Translations under genes and position numbers: made by a program
Notes under the pieces: model-generated
Told to the model about the DNA's origin: nothing
The model's database searches: none
Seen by the model: the letters and a program-made list of their open reading frames with translations, nothing else
DNA from: Mycobacterium rhizamassiliense
GTDB taxonomy: Bacteria > Actinomycetota > Actinomycetes > Mycobacteriales > Mycobacteriaceae
Length of the DNA stretch: 64,000 nucleotides
Direction: 5' to 3'
Assembly (NCBI RefSeq): GCF_900157375.1
Contig: NZ_LT721901.1
Coordinates: 186,001 to 250,000, forward strand
Shown: positions 56,465 to 63,832 of the stretch, piece by piece
Layout of the letters: every line of letters starts with the position of its first letter
Position numbering within the stretch: position 1 is the first letter of the stretch

Positions 56465-57223
56465 CTACAGCTGGTTCTCGCGACCGACCGTCGCCCACAC
56501 CGTCTTGCCCGACGAGGTCGGGGAGCTTCCCCAGGCACGACTCAAGGCCGCGACGATGGCCAAACCAGACAGGATGTCGGCGCCGCTCTCGGCATCTTCG
56601 ATCCGGCTGGCGGGTAACGTGCTGTGATCCTCCACGGCGACGGTGATGGTGTCGCGATGGTTCTCGACGATGAGTACCGGCGCGCTGTCGGTGTGCTCGA
56701 GAACGTTCTCGATGAATACCGTCGCCACTGTTCCGGCCACGGGGATGAGATGGCTCTGCGCCCACCCGGCCAACCACCGGCGGATCAATGCCCGGGCCAG
56801 GCTTACGCTGACTCCCCGCGGGGGAAGCTCAGTCCGCGCCCACCGACGGTCATCCAGCGACCGGTCGCCCACCGCATCTACCGCGGACTCGCGGCTGCGA
56901 TGCACAGGAACGTACCGGGTCACACCGACCGAAATTATGGCTCGCCGGGAATGTTGGTCTTCGCACACCAGGAGAATCGGTACATCCGGCCATGTGCTGA
57001 CGTGCCATCGGGCGCTGGTGAACGCCGACCACGCCGATTCGAAGGGCACGACCAGGTAGTTGACGTCGACGACAACAGCACGCGGCTCCTCCAATGCGGC
57101 CTTGATGACGGCATCGCGCAGCTCGCGGTAGGTCGCGCTGTCCAGTACTCCGCTCACCGCGAGAATCGCCACCTGATCGTGGCGTTCCGCTTCGATCTGG
57201 ATGAGTGTGCTGGATTCAGTCAT
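56465..57223 (-). CDS. STAS-HATPase fusion, anti-sigma regulatory protein
   Basis: 252 residues. An N-terminal STAS-like domain (about 5-110, VAILAVSGVLDSATYRELRDAV) is fused to a C-terminal GHKL/HATPase domain (about 130-250) of the RsbW/SpoIIAB kinase type: VFIENVLEHTDSAP is the N-box with Glu, Asn and His, VAVEDHS the G1 box and LSGLAIVAAL the G2 box. It could bind or phosphorylate a sigma-factor regulator. The Ser of the STAS motif is absent. ATG 57223 is preferred over GTG 57241. Confidence 0.82.
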   Translation of the reverse strand: MTESSTLIQIEAERHDQVAILAVSGVLDSATYRELRDAVIKAALEEPRAVVVDVNYLVVPFESAWSAFTSARWHVSTWPDVPILLVCEDQHSRRAIISVGVTRYVPVHRSRESAVDAVGDRSLDDRRWARTELPPRGVSVSLARALIRRWLAGWAQSHLIPVAGTVATVFIENVLEHTDSAPVLIVENHRDTITVAVEDHSTLPASRIEDAESGADILSGLAIVAALSRAWGSSPTSSGKTVWATVGRENQL

Positions 57224-57532
57224 CGACCTCACCGACTCCACCCGCCGCTGCGCCGAGCGCCAGCACGCCGCACAGGTCGCCGTTCACCCCGGTGGTCACC
57301 GCTTTCGACTACCCCCGTTTAGCCTGGACAACCTGACCGTGGTGGATAGGTGCGCGAATTATTGCCGTTTGTCCTCGTCTGGCAGAGGTACCCGCAGCCC
57401 TTGGGCACCGAGCGCGACACCGGATACCTGACCACCCAGCAGGGCGTCCGCGACACCGACACCCGTGTTTGACGGCGGTCAGGCCGGGAAATCCTGGCAA
57501 CGGCGTCTCATCAGCACGGGAGGTGAAGACCA
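57224..57532 (+). other. Upstream region of the SAP/Rho-N-like gene
   Basis: 309 bases between divergent starts with no supported gene. A weak SigF-like pattern, GTTT (57467-57470) and GGGAA (57486-57490) 15 bases apart, lies 43 bases before the ATG at 57533. GGGAGGTGAAG (57520-57530) is a strong ribosome binding site for that gene. Confidence 0.35.
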
Positions 57533-57790
57533 ATGCCGAACTCGTCGATCAAGAACGAGAAGATGTACAAGGATCTGCGCAAGCAGGGCGACTCCAAGGA
57601 AAAGGCCGCGCGAATTTCCAATGCGGCCGCCGGCCGGGGCAAGTCCTCGGTGGCCCGCAAGGGCGGCAAGGCCGGGTCCTACAGCGACTGGACGGTGCCG
57701 GAGCTGAAGAAGCGCGCCAAAGAGCTTGGCATGTCAGGTTACTCGGGGCTGAGCAAGGACAAACTGGTCAGCAAGCTGCGCAACCACTGA
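57533..57790 (+). CDS. Small basic Rho N-terminal/SAP-like protein
   Basis: 85 residues, strongly basic. The first half, KMYKDLRKQGDSKEKAARISNAAA, matches a DUF7218-type region; the second half, YSDWTVPELKKRAKELGMSGYSGLSKDKLVSKLRNH in parts, is a SAP/Rho-N helix-extended-helix that binds nucleic acid. The N-terminal part resembles stress-related plasmid-stabilisation-type small proteins. A DNA- or RNA-binding role is likely. It lies convergent to the nucleotidyltransferase. Confidence 0.8.
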   Translation: MPNSSIKNEKMYKDLRKQGDSKEKAARISNAAAGRGKSSVARKGGKAGSYSDWTVPELKKRAKELGMSGYSGLSKDKLVSKLRNH

Positions 57791-57795
57791 CGCGG

Positions 57796-58416
57796 TCACG
57801 TGGTCAGGCCTAGCCGCTCCGCGAGCACCAAAAATGCGGCCGCGTAATCGTTGTGGTCGGTTTCCTTCCTGATGCCGTCCCAGTCCAGCCGCTCCCGGAC
57901 GGCGCGGGCGGCCGGCAGCAGCTTCGCGAAATCGCAATGGTGCTCGTTGAGGGCCAGCAGCTTCTGAGTCAGCACCATGGTCGGCGGCAGCACCGGCATT
58001 CTGACGGCCAACACGTCGCGCAGCTCGGCGCAGTCCAGTAAGGCCGGATCCACCGCCACACCGTTGACCCGGTGCAACACGTCCACCAGGGTGTCGCCGG
58101 CGCGGGCCTTGAACAGCCAATCCTCGGGCGGACGTTCGATGACGAAGCCGGCGTCGCGCAGCGTCACCGTTGCCGCCGCCACGTCGGTCTCGGCGACCAC
58201 CAGGTCGACGTCGTGGCTCGGTTCGGGTGCGCCGTAAGACCACAGCGCGTAACTACCGGCCAGGGCGAACCGCGGGCCGTGCGCCTTGAGCGCCGACGCC
58301 GCCGCGCGCAGCGCTTCGCGCAACGGCGCGGAGCAGAGGGGCGAATTCGACGGCTCGGTGTGTGCAATGGTGGGTATGTCATACCCACCGCCGGAGTGAA
58401 CAACGCACTGCGTCAC
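57796..58416 (-). CDS. Nucleotidyltransferase-fold protein
   Basis: 206 residues from GTG 58416. FALAGSYALWSYGAPEPSHDVDLVV is the GS...DxD core of the polymerase-beta nucleotidyltransferase fold, as in MNT/AbiEii-like or LinB-like proteins. The rest is helical, with PPTMVLTQKLLALNEHHCDFAKLL resembling AbiEii-type tails. The start is uncertain because no good ribosome binding site is visible. It is not accompanied by an antitoxin gene. Divergent to the glycan operon. Confidence 0.68.
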   Translation of the reverse strand: MTQCVVHSGGGYDIPTIAHTEPSNSPLCSAPLREALRAAASALKAHGPRFALAGSYALWSYGAPEPSHDVDLVVAETDVAAATVTLRDAGFVIERPPEDWLFKARAGDTLVDVLHRVNGVAVDPALLDCAELRDVLAVRMPVLPPTMVLTQKLLALNEHHCDFAKLLPAARAVRERLDWDGIRKETDHNDYAAAFLVLAERLGLTT

Positions 58417-58462
58417 CGTTTGTCGCCTGTTTAAGTAACGGCCGAATGGGCAATCGGAAAAT

Positions 58463-59185
58463 ATGCTTGCGCCTGCGTCTCGCGCCTATGACCGCGCCGT
58501 CGTGGTGATCCCCGCCCACAATGAACGAGCGGACCTGCCGGCGTGTCTGCGCGCGGTGCTCACGGCCGCCCTATGCGTGCCGATTTCCGTCACGGTGATC
58601 GTGGTGCTGGATGCCAGCGACGATGGCAGCGTCAAATTGGCCGGTCAGTACGGGCCCGACGTACATTTCGTCAGCGTCGACGTCCACAACGTGGGGGCCG
58701 CGCGAGCGATCGGTTTCGGCTACGGGCGCTCGCTGTGCGCGGCGGACGACGTGTGCTGGTACGCCACCACCGACGCCGATAGCAAGGTGGATCCCAACTG
58801 GCTGATCCACCAGCTCGAGCTCGGCGTCGACATGGTGCTGGGCGTGGTGCGGATTGCCAGCTGGCGCCAGCGTCCCGCGGAGCTCGCCGATCGCTATGCG
58901 CGGGCCTACCGGGCCGGCATATCGGGCCAGGACGGCCACCCGCACATTCACGGAGCCAACATGGGTTTCAGCGCCCGGGCGTATTGGCGCGTCGGCGGAT
59001 TTCGCACGCTTCCCACGGGCGAAGACGTCGACCTGGTCGAGCAGTTCGAGGCCGCGGGCTACCGCATTCACCGCGACACCGAATTGTCGGTCATCACATC
59101 AGCGCGAACCCAGGGTCGGGCCCCTCAGGGATTCGCTCACTACCTCAGCCAATTGGGCAGAACGGCGGCGGGTGACTGCGCGTGA
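58463..59185 (+). CDS. Family 2 glycosyltransferase
   Basis: 240 residues with GT-A fold. RAVVVIPAHNERADLPACLRAV is the family start, VIVVLDASDDGS the next strand and YATTDADSKVDPNWL the DxD metal/nucleotide-sugar motif (Asp-Ala-Asp). HIHGANMGFSARAYWRVGGF and TGEDVDLVEQFEAAG include the acceptor-site (ED) motif. No membrane helices. First gene of a five-gene operon; it overlaps the next start by four bases. Confidence 0.88.
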   Translation: MLAPASRAYDRAVVVIPAHNERADLPACLRAVLTAALCVPISVTVIVVLDASDDGSVKLAGQYGPDVHFVSVDVHNVGAARAIGFGYGRSLCAADDVCWYATTDADSKVDPNWLIHQLELGVDMVLGVVRIASWRQRPAELADRYARAYRAGISGQDGHPHIHGANMGFSARAYWRVGGFRTLPTGEDVDLVEQFEAAGYRIHRDTELSVITSARTQGRAPQGFAHYLSQLGRTAAGDCA

Positions 59186-60126
59186 CGGCGGGGCTGGTAC
59201 AGCATTGGCTGGACTCGGGCAGGCTCGAGATGCCGCTGCCCGCGTCCGGACGTACCGCGGAACGCTGGCAACGCCTGGCCTCCCTCGCCGAGGATGACAT
59301 TGCGGCGGCCCGCATCGCCGAGGCACACGTCGACGCGGTTGCCATACTGCACGAACTAGGCGGCAAGCCACCGGATTCCAATCAGCTGTGGGGCGTTTGG
59401 GCCGCCGAGGCCCCGGACGCCGTGCTGAAGGCCACGAGCGTCGGTGGGGGCGCGTACACCCTCAGCGGGACCAAGGTGTGGTGCTCCGGAGCGGGGTTTT
59501 GCACGCATGCCCTGGTGACCGCACGCCTGGACGACGGGGAGCGCGGCCTGTTCGCGGTGTCCCTGTACGACCCCGGGATCAAGGCGCTGCCGACCACGTG
59601 GTGGAACGCCGGGATGGCTGGCAGCGACACCCGGCCGGTGCAGTTCACCAACGCGCAGGCGGTGGCCGTCGGCGACCCCGGCGCCTACTTGGACCGGCCG
59701 GGATTCTGGCACGGCGGCATCGGAGTGGCCGCGTGCTGGCTCGGCGGCGCCCGCCGGGTGGCCGAGCCGCTATACCGTTGCGCCGCAGCCGAATCGGCGG
59801 ACGCCTACTCGCTGGCGCATCTCGGCGCCGTCGACGCCGCGCTGGCCGCAGGCGAGGCGATGCTGACCGTCGCGGCGGCGCAGGTCGACTCGGATCCGTT
59901 CGACCGCGCCGAGTCCGCGCAACTGCTGGCCCACCGCACCCGCGCCATCGTGGAACACGCCGCCGACGAAGCGATCACCCGCACCGGCCGCGCCCTAGGC
60001 CCGGGACCGTTGTGTCAGGATGGGCGCCACGCCCAACGGGTGGCGGACCTGAGCATCTACATACGACAGAGCCACGCCGAGCGCGACCTTGCCACACTCG
60101 GGCGGCTGGCGGGACGCCAGCGTTGA
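59182..60126 (+). CDS. Short acyl-CoA dehydrogenase family protein
   Basis: 314 residues beginning with GTG 59182. YTLSGTKVWCSGAGFCTHALVTA is the ACAD middle-domain strand, and HTRAIVEHAADEAITRTGRALGPGPLCQDGRHAQRVADLSIYIRQSHAERDLATLG (in parts) is the C-terminal helical bundle with FAD-contacting motif. It is about 60 residues shorter than typical enzymes, mostly in the N-terminal domain, and lacks an obvious catalytic Glu loop. In this operon it may modify a lipid- or sugar-bound acyl chain. Confidence 0.75.
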   Translation: MTAGLVQHWLDSGRLEMPLPASGRTAERWQRLASLAEDDIAAARIAEAHVDAVAILHELGGKPPDSNQLWGVWAAEAPDAVLKATSVGGGAYTLSGTKVWCSGAGFCTHALVTARLDDGERGLFAVSLYDPGIKALPTTWWNAGMAGSDTRPVQFTNAQAVAVGDPGAYLDRPGFWHGGIGVAACWLGGARRVAEPLYRCAAAESADAYSLAHLGAVDAALAAGEAMLTVAAAQVDSDPFDRAESAQLLAHRTRAIVEHAADEAITRTGRALGPGPLCQDGRHAQRVADLSIYIRQSHAERDLATLGRLAGRQR

Positions 60127-60134
60127 GGGCCGAC

Positions 60135-60908
60135 GTGGCGATCACATCGATGGGGAATTGCGCCCGGTTTGCGGCCAAGCCGCTGACGCACGGCGGGACA
60201 CCGGCGCCGGTGTGGCTGGCCGGCCTCGACCAAAAGTCGCTGCCCCAACTGGATTTGACGCAGTGCCCGGGCCTGGTCGTCGCCGCCGCCCACCCCGACG
60301 ACGAGACACTGGGCCTAGGCGCGATGATCGCGCAACTGGTCGCCGCGGGTGTCGACGTCCGCGTGGTGTCGGCCAGCGACGGCGGGGCCGCCGATCCGAA
60401 CGCGACGCGGTGGGAGCGGACCCGCTTGGAAGCCACCCGCAGGCATGAATTACGCAGAGCGGCAGATGTTTTGAAGGTGCCGCTGCCGGTGTCGCTGGGC
60501 CTGCCGGACGGTGAGCTGGCCGACCATGAGGACAGGCTCGCGGATCTGCTCGCCGAGACCCTCGCGTCCGCCGGGCCCGGGGCGTGGTGCGCCGCAAACT
60601 GGCGGGGAGACGGGCATCCCGATCACGAAGCCGTCGGCCGGGCCGCGGCGACAGCGTGCGCGCGCACCGGCGCCACGCTGCTCGAGTATCCGATCTGGAT
60701 GTGGCACTGGGGCCGCCCGTTCGACACGGCGGTGCCGTGGGAAAACGCATCTGCGGTGGCCGTTTCCGGTTGGGCGGTCGCGCGCAAACGCCTTGCGGCG
60801 CAATGCTTCCGCAGCCAGTTCGAGCCGGGTGCCGCCCAGTCGGCGCCCGTCCTGCCTGCGTTCGTGCTGCCGCGGCTACTGGCGGTGGGCGAGCTGGTGT
60901 TCCGGTGA
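60135..60908 (+). CDS. PIG-L family N-acetylglucosaminyl deacetylase
   Basis: 257 residues. VVAAAHPDDETLGLGAMIAQL contains the zinc-binding AHPDDE motif (His53, Asp55, Asp56), and WRGDGHPDHEAVGRAAA the second His pair. PIG-L enzymes remove the N-acetyl group from GlcNAc-containing molecules; MshB of mycothiol synthesis is one. GTG 60135 follows TGAGGG and is preferred; TTG 60123 would overlap the dehydrogenase stop and ATG 60150 is also possible. Confidence 0.85.
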   Translation: MAITSMGNCARFAAKPLTHGGTPAPVWLAGLDQKSLPQLDLTQCPGLVVAAAHPDDETLGLGAMIAQLVAAGVDVRVVSASDGGAADPNATRWERTRLEATRRHELRRAADVLKVPLPVSLGLPDGELADHEDRLADLLAETLASAGPGAWCAANWRGDGHPDHEAVGRAAATACARTGATLLEYPIWMWHWGRPFDTAVPWENASAVAVSGWAVARKRLAAQCFRSQFEPGAAQSAPVLPAFVLPRLLAVGELVFR

Positions 60909-61531
60909 GCACCCGGCTGCCCGACACATACTTCGACGAGATCTATGCCGGCGACGACGATCCGTGGCAACTGTCGACGCGGTGGTACGAGCAACGCAAG
61001 TACGGGATCACGCTGGCGATGCTGCCAAACCCCCGCTACCGCCACGCTTTCGAGCCGGGTTGTTCGATCGGCACACTGACTGAGCTGCTGGCGCAGCGTT
61101 GCGACCACGTGACCGCGGTGGACGTGGCCGAGGCCGCGCTGCGCGGCGCCGGTATGCGGCTGCGGCAGGCCGGCTGCCGGGATCGGGTGACTCTGAGCCG
61201 GGCATCCGTGGATGCGGCGTGGCCGGCGGGCCCCTTCGATCTGCTGGTGCTCAGCGAGGTCGCCTACTACCTGGAGGCGGACCACTTGGCGCAGGTGCTG
61301 GAGCGCGAATGTGCCCGCCTGCAACCCGACGCGAATGTCGTTGCCGCACACTGGCGTCATCCGGTGGCCGACTACCCGCTCTCCGGCGATGCCGCCCACG
61401 AGGTCATCGCCGCGACGCCGGGACTGACGGCGCTGGGCCGCTACCGCGATCGCGATGTCGTCGTCGAGGTGTTCGACACCGGTGACGGCCGCTCGGTCGC
61501 GGCCCGCGAAGACGTGCCCGGGGCCCGCTAA
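60905..61531 (+). CDS. NodS-type SAM-dependent methyltransferase
   Basis: 208 residues from GTG 60905. FDEIYAGDDDPWQLSTRWYEQRKY is the NodS-family start and HAFEPGCSIGTLTELLAQRC the SAM-binding loop, followed by VTAVDVAEAALRGAG and LVLSEVAYYLEADHLA. NodS N-methylates the deacetylated glucosamine of Nod factors. Its start overlaps the deacetylase stop by four bases, an order consistent with deacetylation then N-methylation. Confidence 0.82.
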   Translation: MSTRLPDTYFDEIYAGDDDPWQLSTRWYEQRKYGITLAMLPNPRYRHAFEPGCSIGTLTELLAQRCDHVTAVDVAEAALRGAGMRLRQAGCRDRVTLSRASVDAAWPAGPFDLLVLSEVAYYLEADHLAQVLERECARLQPDANVVAAHWRHPVADYPLSGDAAHEVIAATPGLTALGRYRDRDVVVEVFDTGDGRSVAAREDVPGAR

Positions 61532-61536
61532 AGCCC

Positions 61537-62301
61537 ATGCGCGTGGCGACGTTCAACATCCTGCACGGGCGCACAGTCGGCGACGGGGTGCATCCGCAGC
61601 GGCTCGAGGACTGCGTGCGACGGCTCGACCCCGACATCTTGGCGCTGCAGGAAGTGGACTGCGACCAACCACGGTCCTCCCTGGCCGACCTCACCGCGGT
61701 CGCCGCCAAGGCGATGGGGGCGGTGGCGCACCGATTCGTGGCCGCGATCTCCGGTACCCCCGGAGCGACGTGGATGGCGGCCACCGGGCTGGAGCAACCG
61801 GGGACCGCGGCGTACGGGATCGCGCTGCTGTCCCGATTCCCGGTGGCCAGTTGGCAAGTCGTGCGGTTGCCGCGAATCCCGATGCGGTTTCCCATGTATC
61901 TGCCGGGGCCCAACCGGGTGATGATCGTCGACGAAGAGCCGCGGGCGGCGGTCATCGCGCAGATGCACACCCCGCTCGGCCTGCTCACGGTGGCGAACAC
62001 GCACCTGTCTTTCGTACCGGGCTGGAATCGGCGGCAGCTGCGGCGGCTCGTTCACGACATGCGCGGCTTCCCTACGCCGCGGATGCTCCTCGGGGATCTC
62101 AACATGACGCCCGCGACGGTGCATCGCTGGTCCGGCATGCGGCCGCTGGCCGTGGCGGACACGTTTCCCGCGGACGCGCCCGGCCGTCAGCTCGACCACA
62201 TCCTCACCGACGACGATCGGCTGCGCGGTGGAGTGACGGAGTCGGAGCTGACGCCGATCTCGGATCACCGGCCGCTAGTCGTCGACCTGACCGGTGGATG
62301 A
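61537..62301 (+). CDS. Endonuclease/exonuclease/phosphatase family protein
   Basis: 254 residues. MRVATFNILHGR and DILALQEVDCD hold the first metal-binding Asn and Glu, VANTHLSF and LLGDLNMTP the catalytic His/Asp-Asn, and ISDHRPLVVDL the terminal Asp-His. It could be a phosphodiesterase that processes a sugar-phosphate or lipid-phosphate of the pathway. Only five bases separate it from the methyltransferase. The end overlaps the convergent DUF3349 gene. Confidence 0.85.
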   Translation: MRVATFNILHGRTVGDGVHPQRLEDCVRRLDPDILALQEVDCDQPRSSLADLTAVAAKAMGAVAHRFVAAISGTPGATWMAATGLEQPGTAAYGIALLSRFPVASWQVVRLPRIPMRFPMYLPGPNRVMIVDEEPRAAVIAQMHTPLGLLTVANTHLSFVPGWNRRQLRRLVHDMRGFPTPRMLLGDLNMTPATVHRWSGMRPLAVADTFPADAPGRQLDHILTDDDRLRGGVTESELTPISDHRPLVVDLTGG

Positions 62302-62589
62302 GCCACTGCCGCGCCGTCCGAAGGCGGAGAGGCGTCGCTGCAGGCGATCGATGTCGTCCAGCAACGGCATTTCGTGCGTGAGCCTGGTGATTTCGACGCC
62401 GAGGTCGATTCGGTCCAGGAATCGGCGCTTGGCGCTGGCGAGTTTGGCTGCCAACAAAGCCATTTCGTCTTCGGACACTCGTCGCGGCAGCAGCGCCAAC
62501 AGCGGCGCGTAGCCCACGGTGGGTGTTCCGGCGGGATACCCACCGCGAAAGAATGCAACGACGCGCGAAACGCTGTGGCCCAGGCCCAT
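62275..62589 (-). CDS. DUF3349 family protein
   Basis: 104 residues. FFRGGYPAGTPTVGYAPLLALLPRRVSEDEMALLAAKL is the DUF3349 core (FRxGYPxGxPxxxYxPLLALLxRRLxxDE). A C-terminal helical segment of about 40 residues follows. Small mycobacterial family with unknown function. Overlaps the convergent EEP gene by 27 bases. Confidence 0.82.
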   Translation of the reverse strand: MGLGHSVSRVVAFFRGGYPAGTPTVGYAPLLALLPRRVSEDEMALLAAKLASAKRRFLDRIDLGVEITRLTHEMPLLDDIDRLQRRLSAFGRRGSGSSTGQVDD

Positions 62590-62735
62590 CGGCTACCTCG
62601 CTAACCTCACCGAACGCCGTTCAATAGCGTTGGTCACTCGCTGGGATAACCTCGCATGCCGGTTCGAAACCTCCCAGTCGATGAAATGGCGATGAAGCTT
62701 TGGCCGGCGCCGATGCTACACCAGCATGGGCGCAT

Positions 62736-62772
62736 AAAAGTGGTCCGGCCCGCAGCCGGACCGGACCACTTT
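62736..62772 (-). terminator. Intrinsic terminator downstream of the CsbD-like gene
   Basis: AAAGTGGTCCGG (62737-62748) pairs perfectly with CCGGACCACTTT (62761-62772), with a 12-base loop. On the minus strand the stem ends in a short T-run (complement of AAAA at 62736-62739). It lies 10 bases beyond the minus-strand stop of the CsbD-like gene and could stop transcription from both sides. Confidence 0.75.
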
Positions 62773-62782
62773 CGCGTGCGTA

Positions 62783-63016
62783 TTACTGATGTTCCTTCTG
62801 GCGCTCTTCGGCGGCTTTCGCGCCACCGCGGGCGGCTTCGGCTTCGGCTTCCTTCTTGCCGGCGTCGCGCTGCGCGTCGGCCTTGTCCTGCTGCGCCTGG
62901 CCCTCTTTGACTAGGTCATCACGGCCGGCGATCGTTCCGCCGAATTCCTTGGCCTTACCCTTGATGCCCTCGACGGCACCTTCGACGGCCTCTTGTGGTC
63001 CACTCTTCTCGCCCAT
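62783..63016 (-). CDS. CsbD-like / microaggregate-binding-like protein
   Basis: 77 residues, highly charged. AVEGAVEGIKGKAKEFGGTIAGRDDLVKEGQAQQDKADAQRD (in parts) matches the CsbD stress-protein pattern with KGKxKExxGxxxGxxxLxxEGxxQ. The C-terminal half is Ala/Glu/Lys-rich and helical. It resembles the microaggregate-binding protein described for MAC, from memory. Probably stress-induced. Confidence 0.78.
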   Translation of the reverse strand: MGEKSGPQEAVEGAVEGIKGKAKEFGGTIAGRDDLVKEGQAQQDKADAQRDAGKKEAEAEAARGGAKAAEERQKEHQ

Positions 63017-63442
63017 GGATATACCTCTCTCTCGGCGTTGTTGAGCTTGTTCCCCTCAGGGTTGCGGATCGGCTGAACTGCTTTGGGTCCGACTACGCTG
63101 CTCGGTACCGCCTCGGCACATACACCGCGCCGCTCAACACGTCCGCAACTAAGGGCTTCCCGGGGCTGGGATCGTCAAACTTGTCCGGGTCACGCAGGTT
63201 CGCGAAAATTCTGGCCACAGCGCCCGTTTGAACGTTTTGCGGTCGGGTGGTGCAATCGACCACTGAAACCGGAAGTGAACGACCACCGTCGCTGTTATCG
63301 GGGCCAACCGGAACCGCCGGATCTCGCGTGACCGCCAGGCTGAGGGGACGCGGGATGCAGTGGTCGAGATCGCTCGTTCCCGCGGCGTCGACCGTGTGAC
63401 CGCGCCACGGATACCGTTGTGCCACACGGCACTTGACCGTAA
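63017..63442. other. Gap without a supported gene
   Basis: 426 bases. A minus-strand reading frame (63093-63425) contains FANLRDPDKFDDPS, which looks slightly like the ANRDPDxF motif of cytochrome P450s, but the rest shows no recognisable family and codon-position bias is not convincing. It could be a degraded gene. The CsbD-like gene's promoter must lie at the left end. Confidence 0.4.
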
Positions 63443-63613
63443 CTAGCCTTGGCTGCGCGCCTCGGCGCCGGTTTCCCCGCTGCCGAAGTCGTCGTCCGCG
63501 GACGCGCGGCCCACGTAGCTGCCGTCGCCGTTGCGGCTGGCCCTCGATCCCGCGACGTTGGGATCGGCCTCGATATCTTCCGCTGCCTTTTCCTTGCGGT
63601 GCTTTCCGGTCAT
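63443..63613 (-). CDS. 56-residue hydrophilic small protein
   Basis: From ATG 63613 it starts MTGKHRKEKAAEDIEADPNV and continues AGSRASRNGDGSYVGRASAD, then DDFGSGETGAEARSQG before TAG at 63443. GGGGAGGGG lies five bases upstream, a strong ribosome binding site. The protein is charged, Gly/Ser/Asp-rich and probably disordered, with no Cys or hydrophobic segment. Small acidic/basic proteins of this type are common next to stress genes in mycobacteria; function unknown. Confidence 0.7.
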   Translation of the reverse strand: MTGKHRKEKAAEDIEADPNVAGSRASRNGDGSYVGRASADDDFGSGETGAEARSQG

Positions 63614-63832
63614 CGTGTCCCCTCCCCGATCAATTGCCTGCGCTCATTGGTATCGCGGGTAGATCCGGCCACGCAGCAGTCCCGACAGGTGAAAGGCGTT
63701 GCGCAGTCTCGACGAGAAGGCCCGCGGTTGCGTAATACCCGGCGGTCTAGGCGGCAAACGGCTGGCCTCGGTGCACGCGGGGGCGCCGTGAACTACAGTC
63801 GCGACAGGATCACCGGCGAAGGAGGGCGCCCG

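Noticed and set aside
57796..58416. Type IV toxin-antitoxin (AbiE-like) system
   Set aside because: The nucleotidyltransferase fold is present, but no AbiEi-like or HEPN partner gene lies beside it.
63093..63425. Minus-strand frame with FANLRDPDKFDDPS, slightly like the ANRDPDxF motif of cytochrome P450s
   Set aside because: Only one short similarity, with an extra residue in the motif; no heme-binding Cys segment or other P450 landmarks were found, so I did not call a gene.
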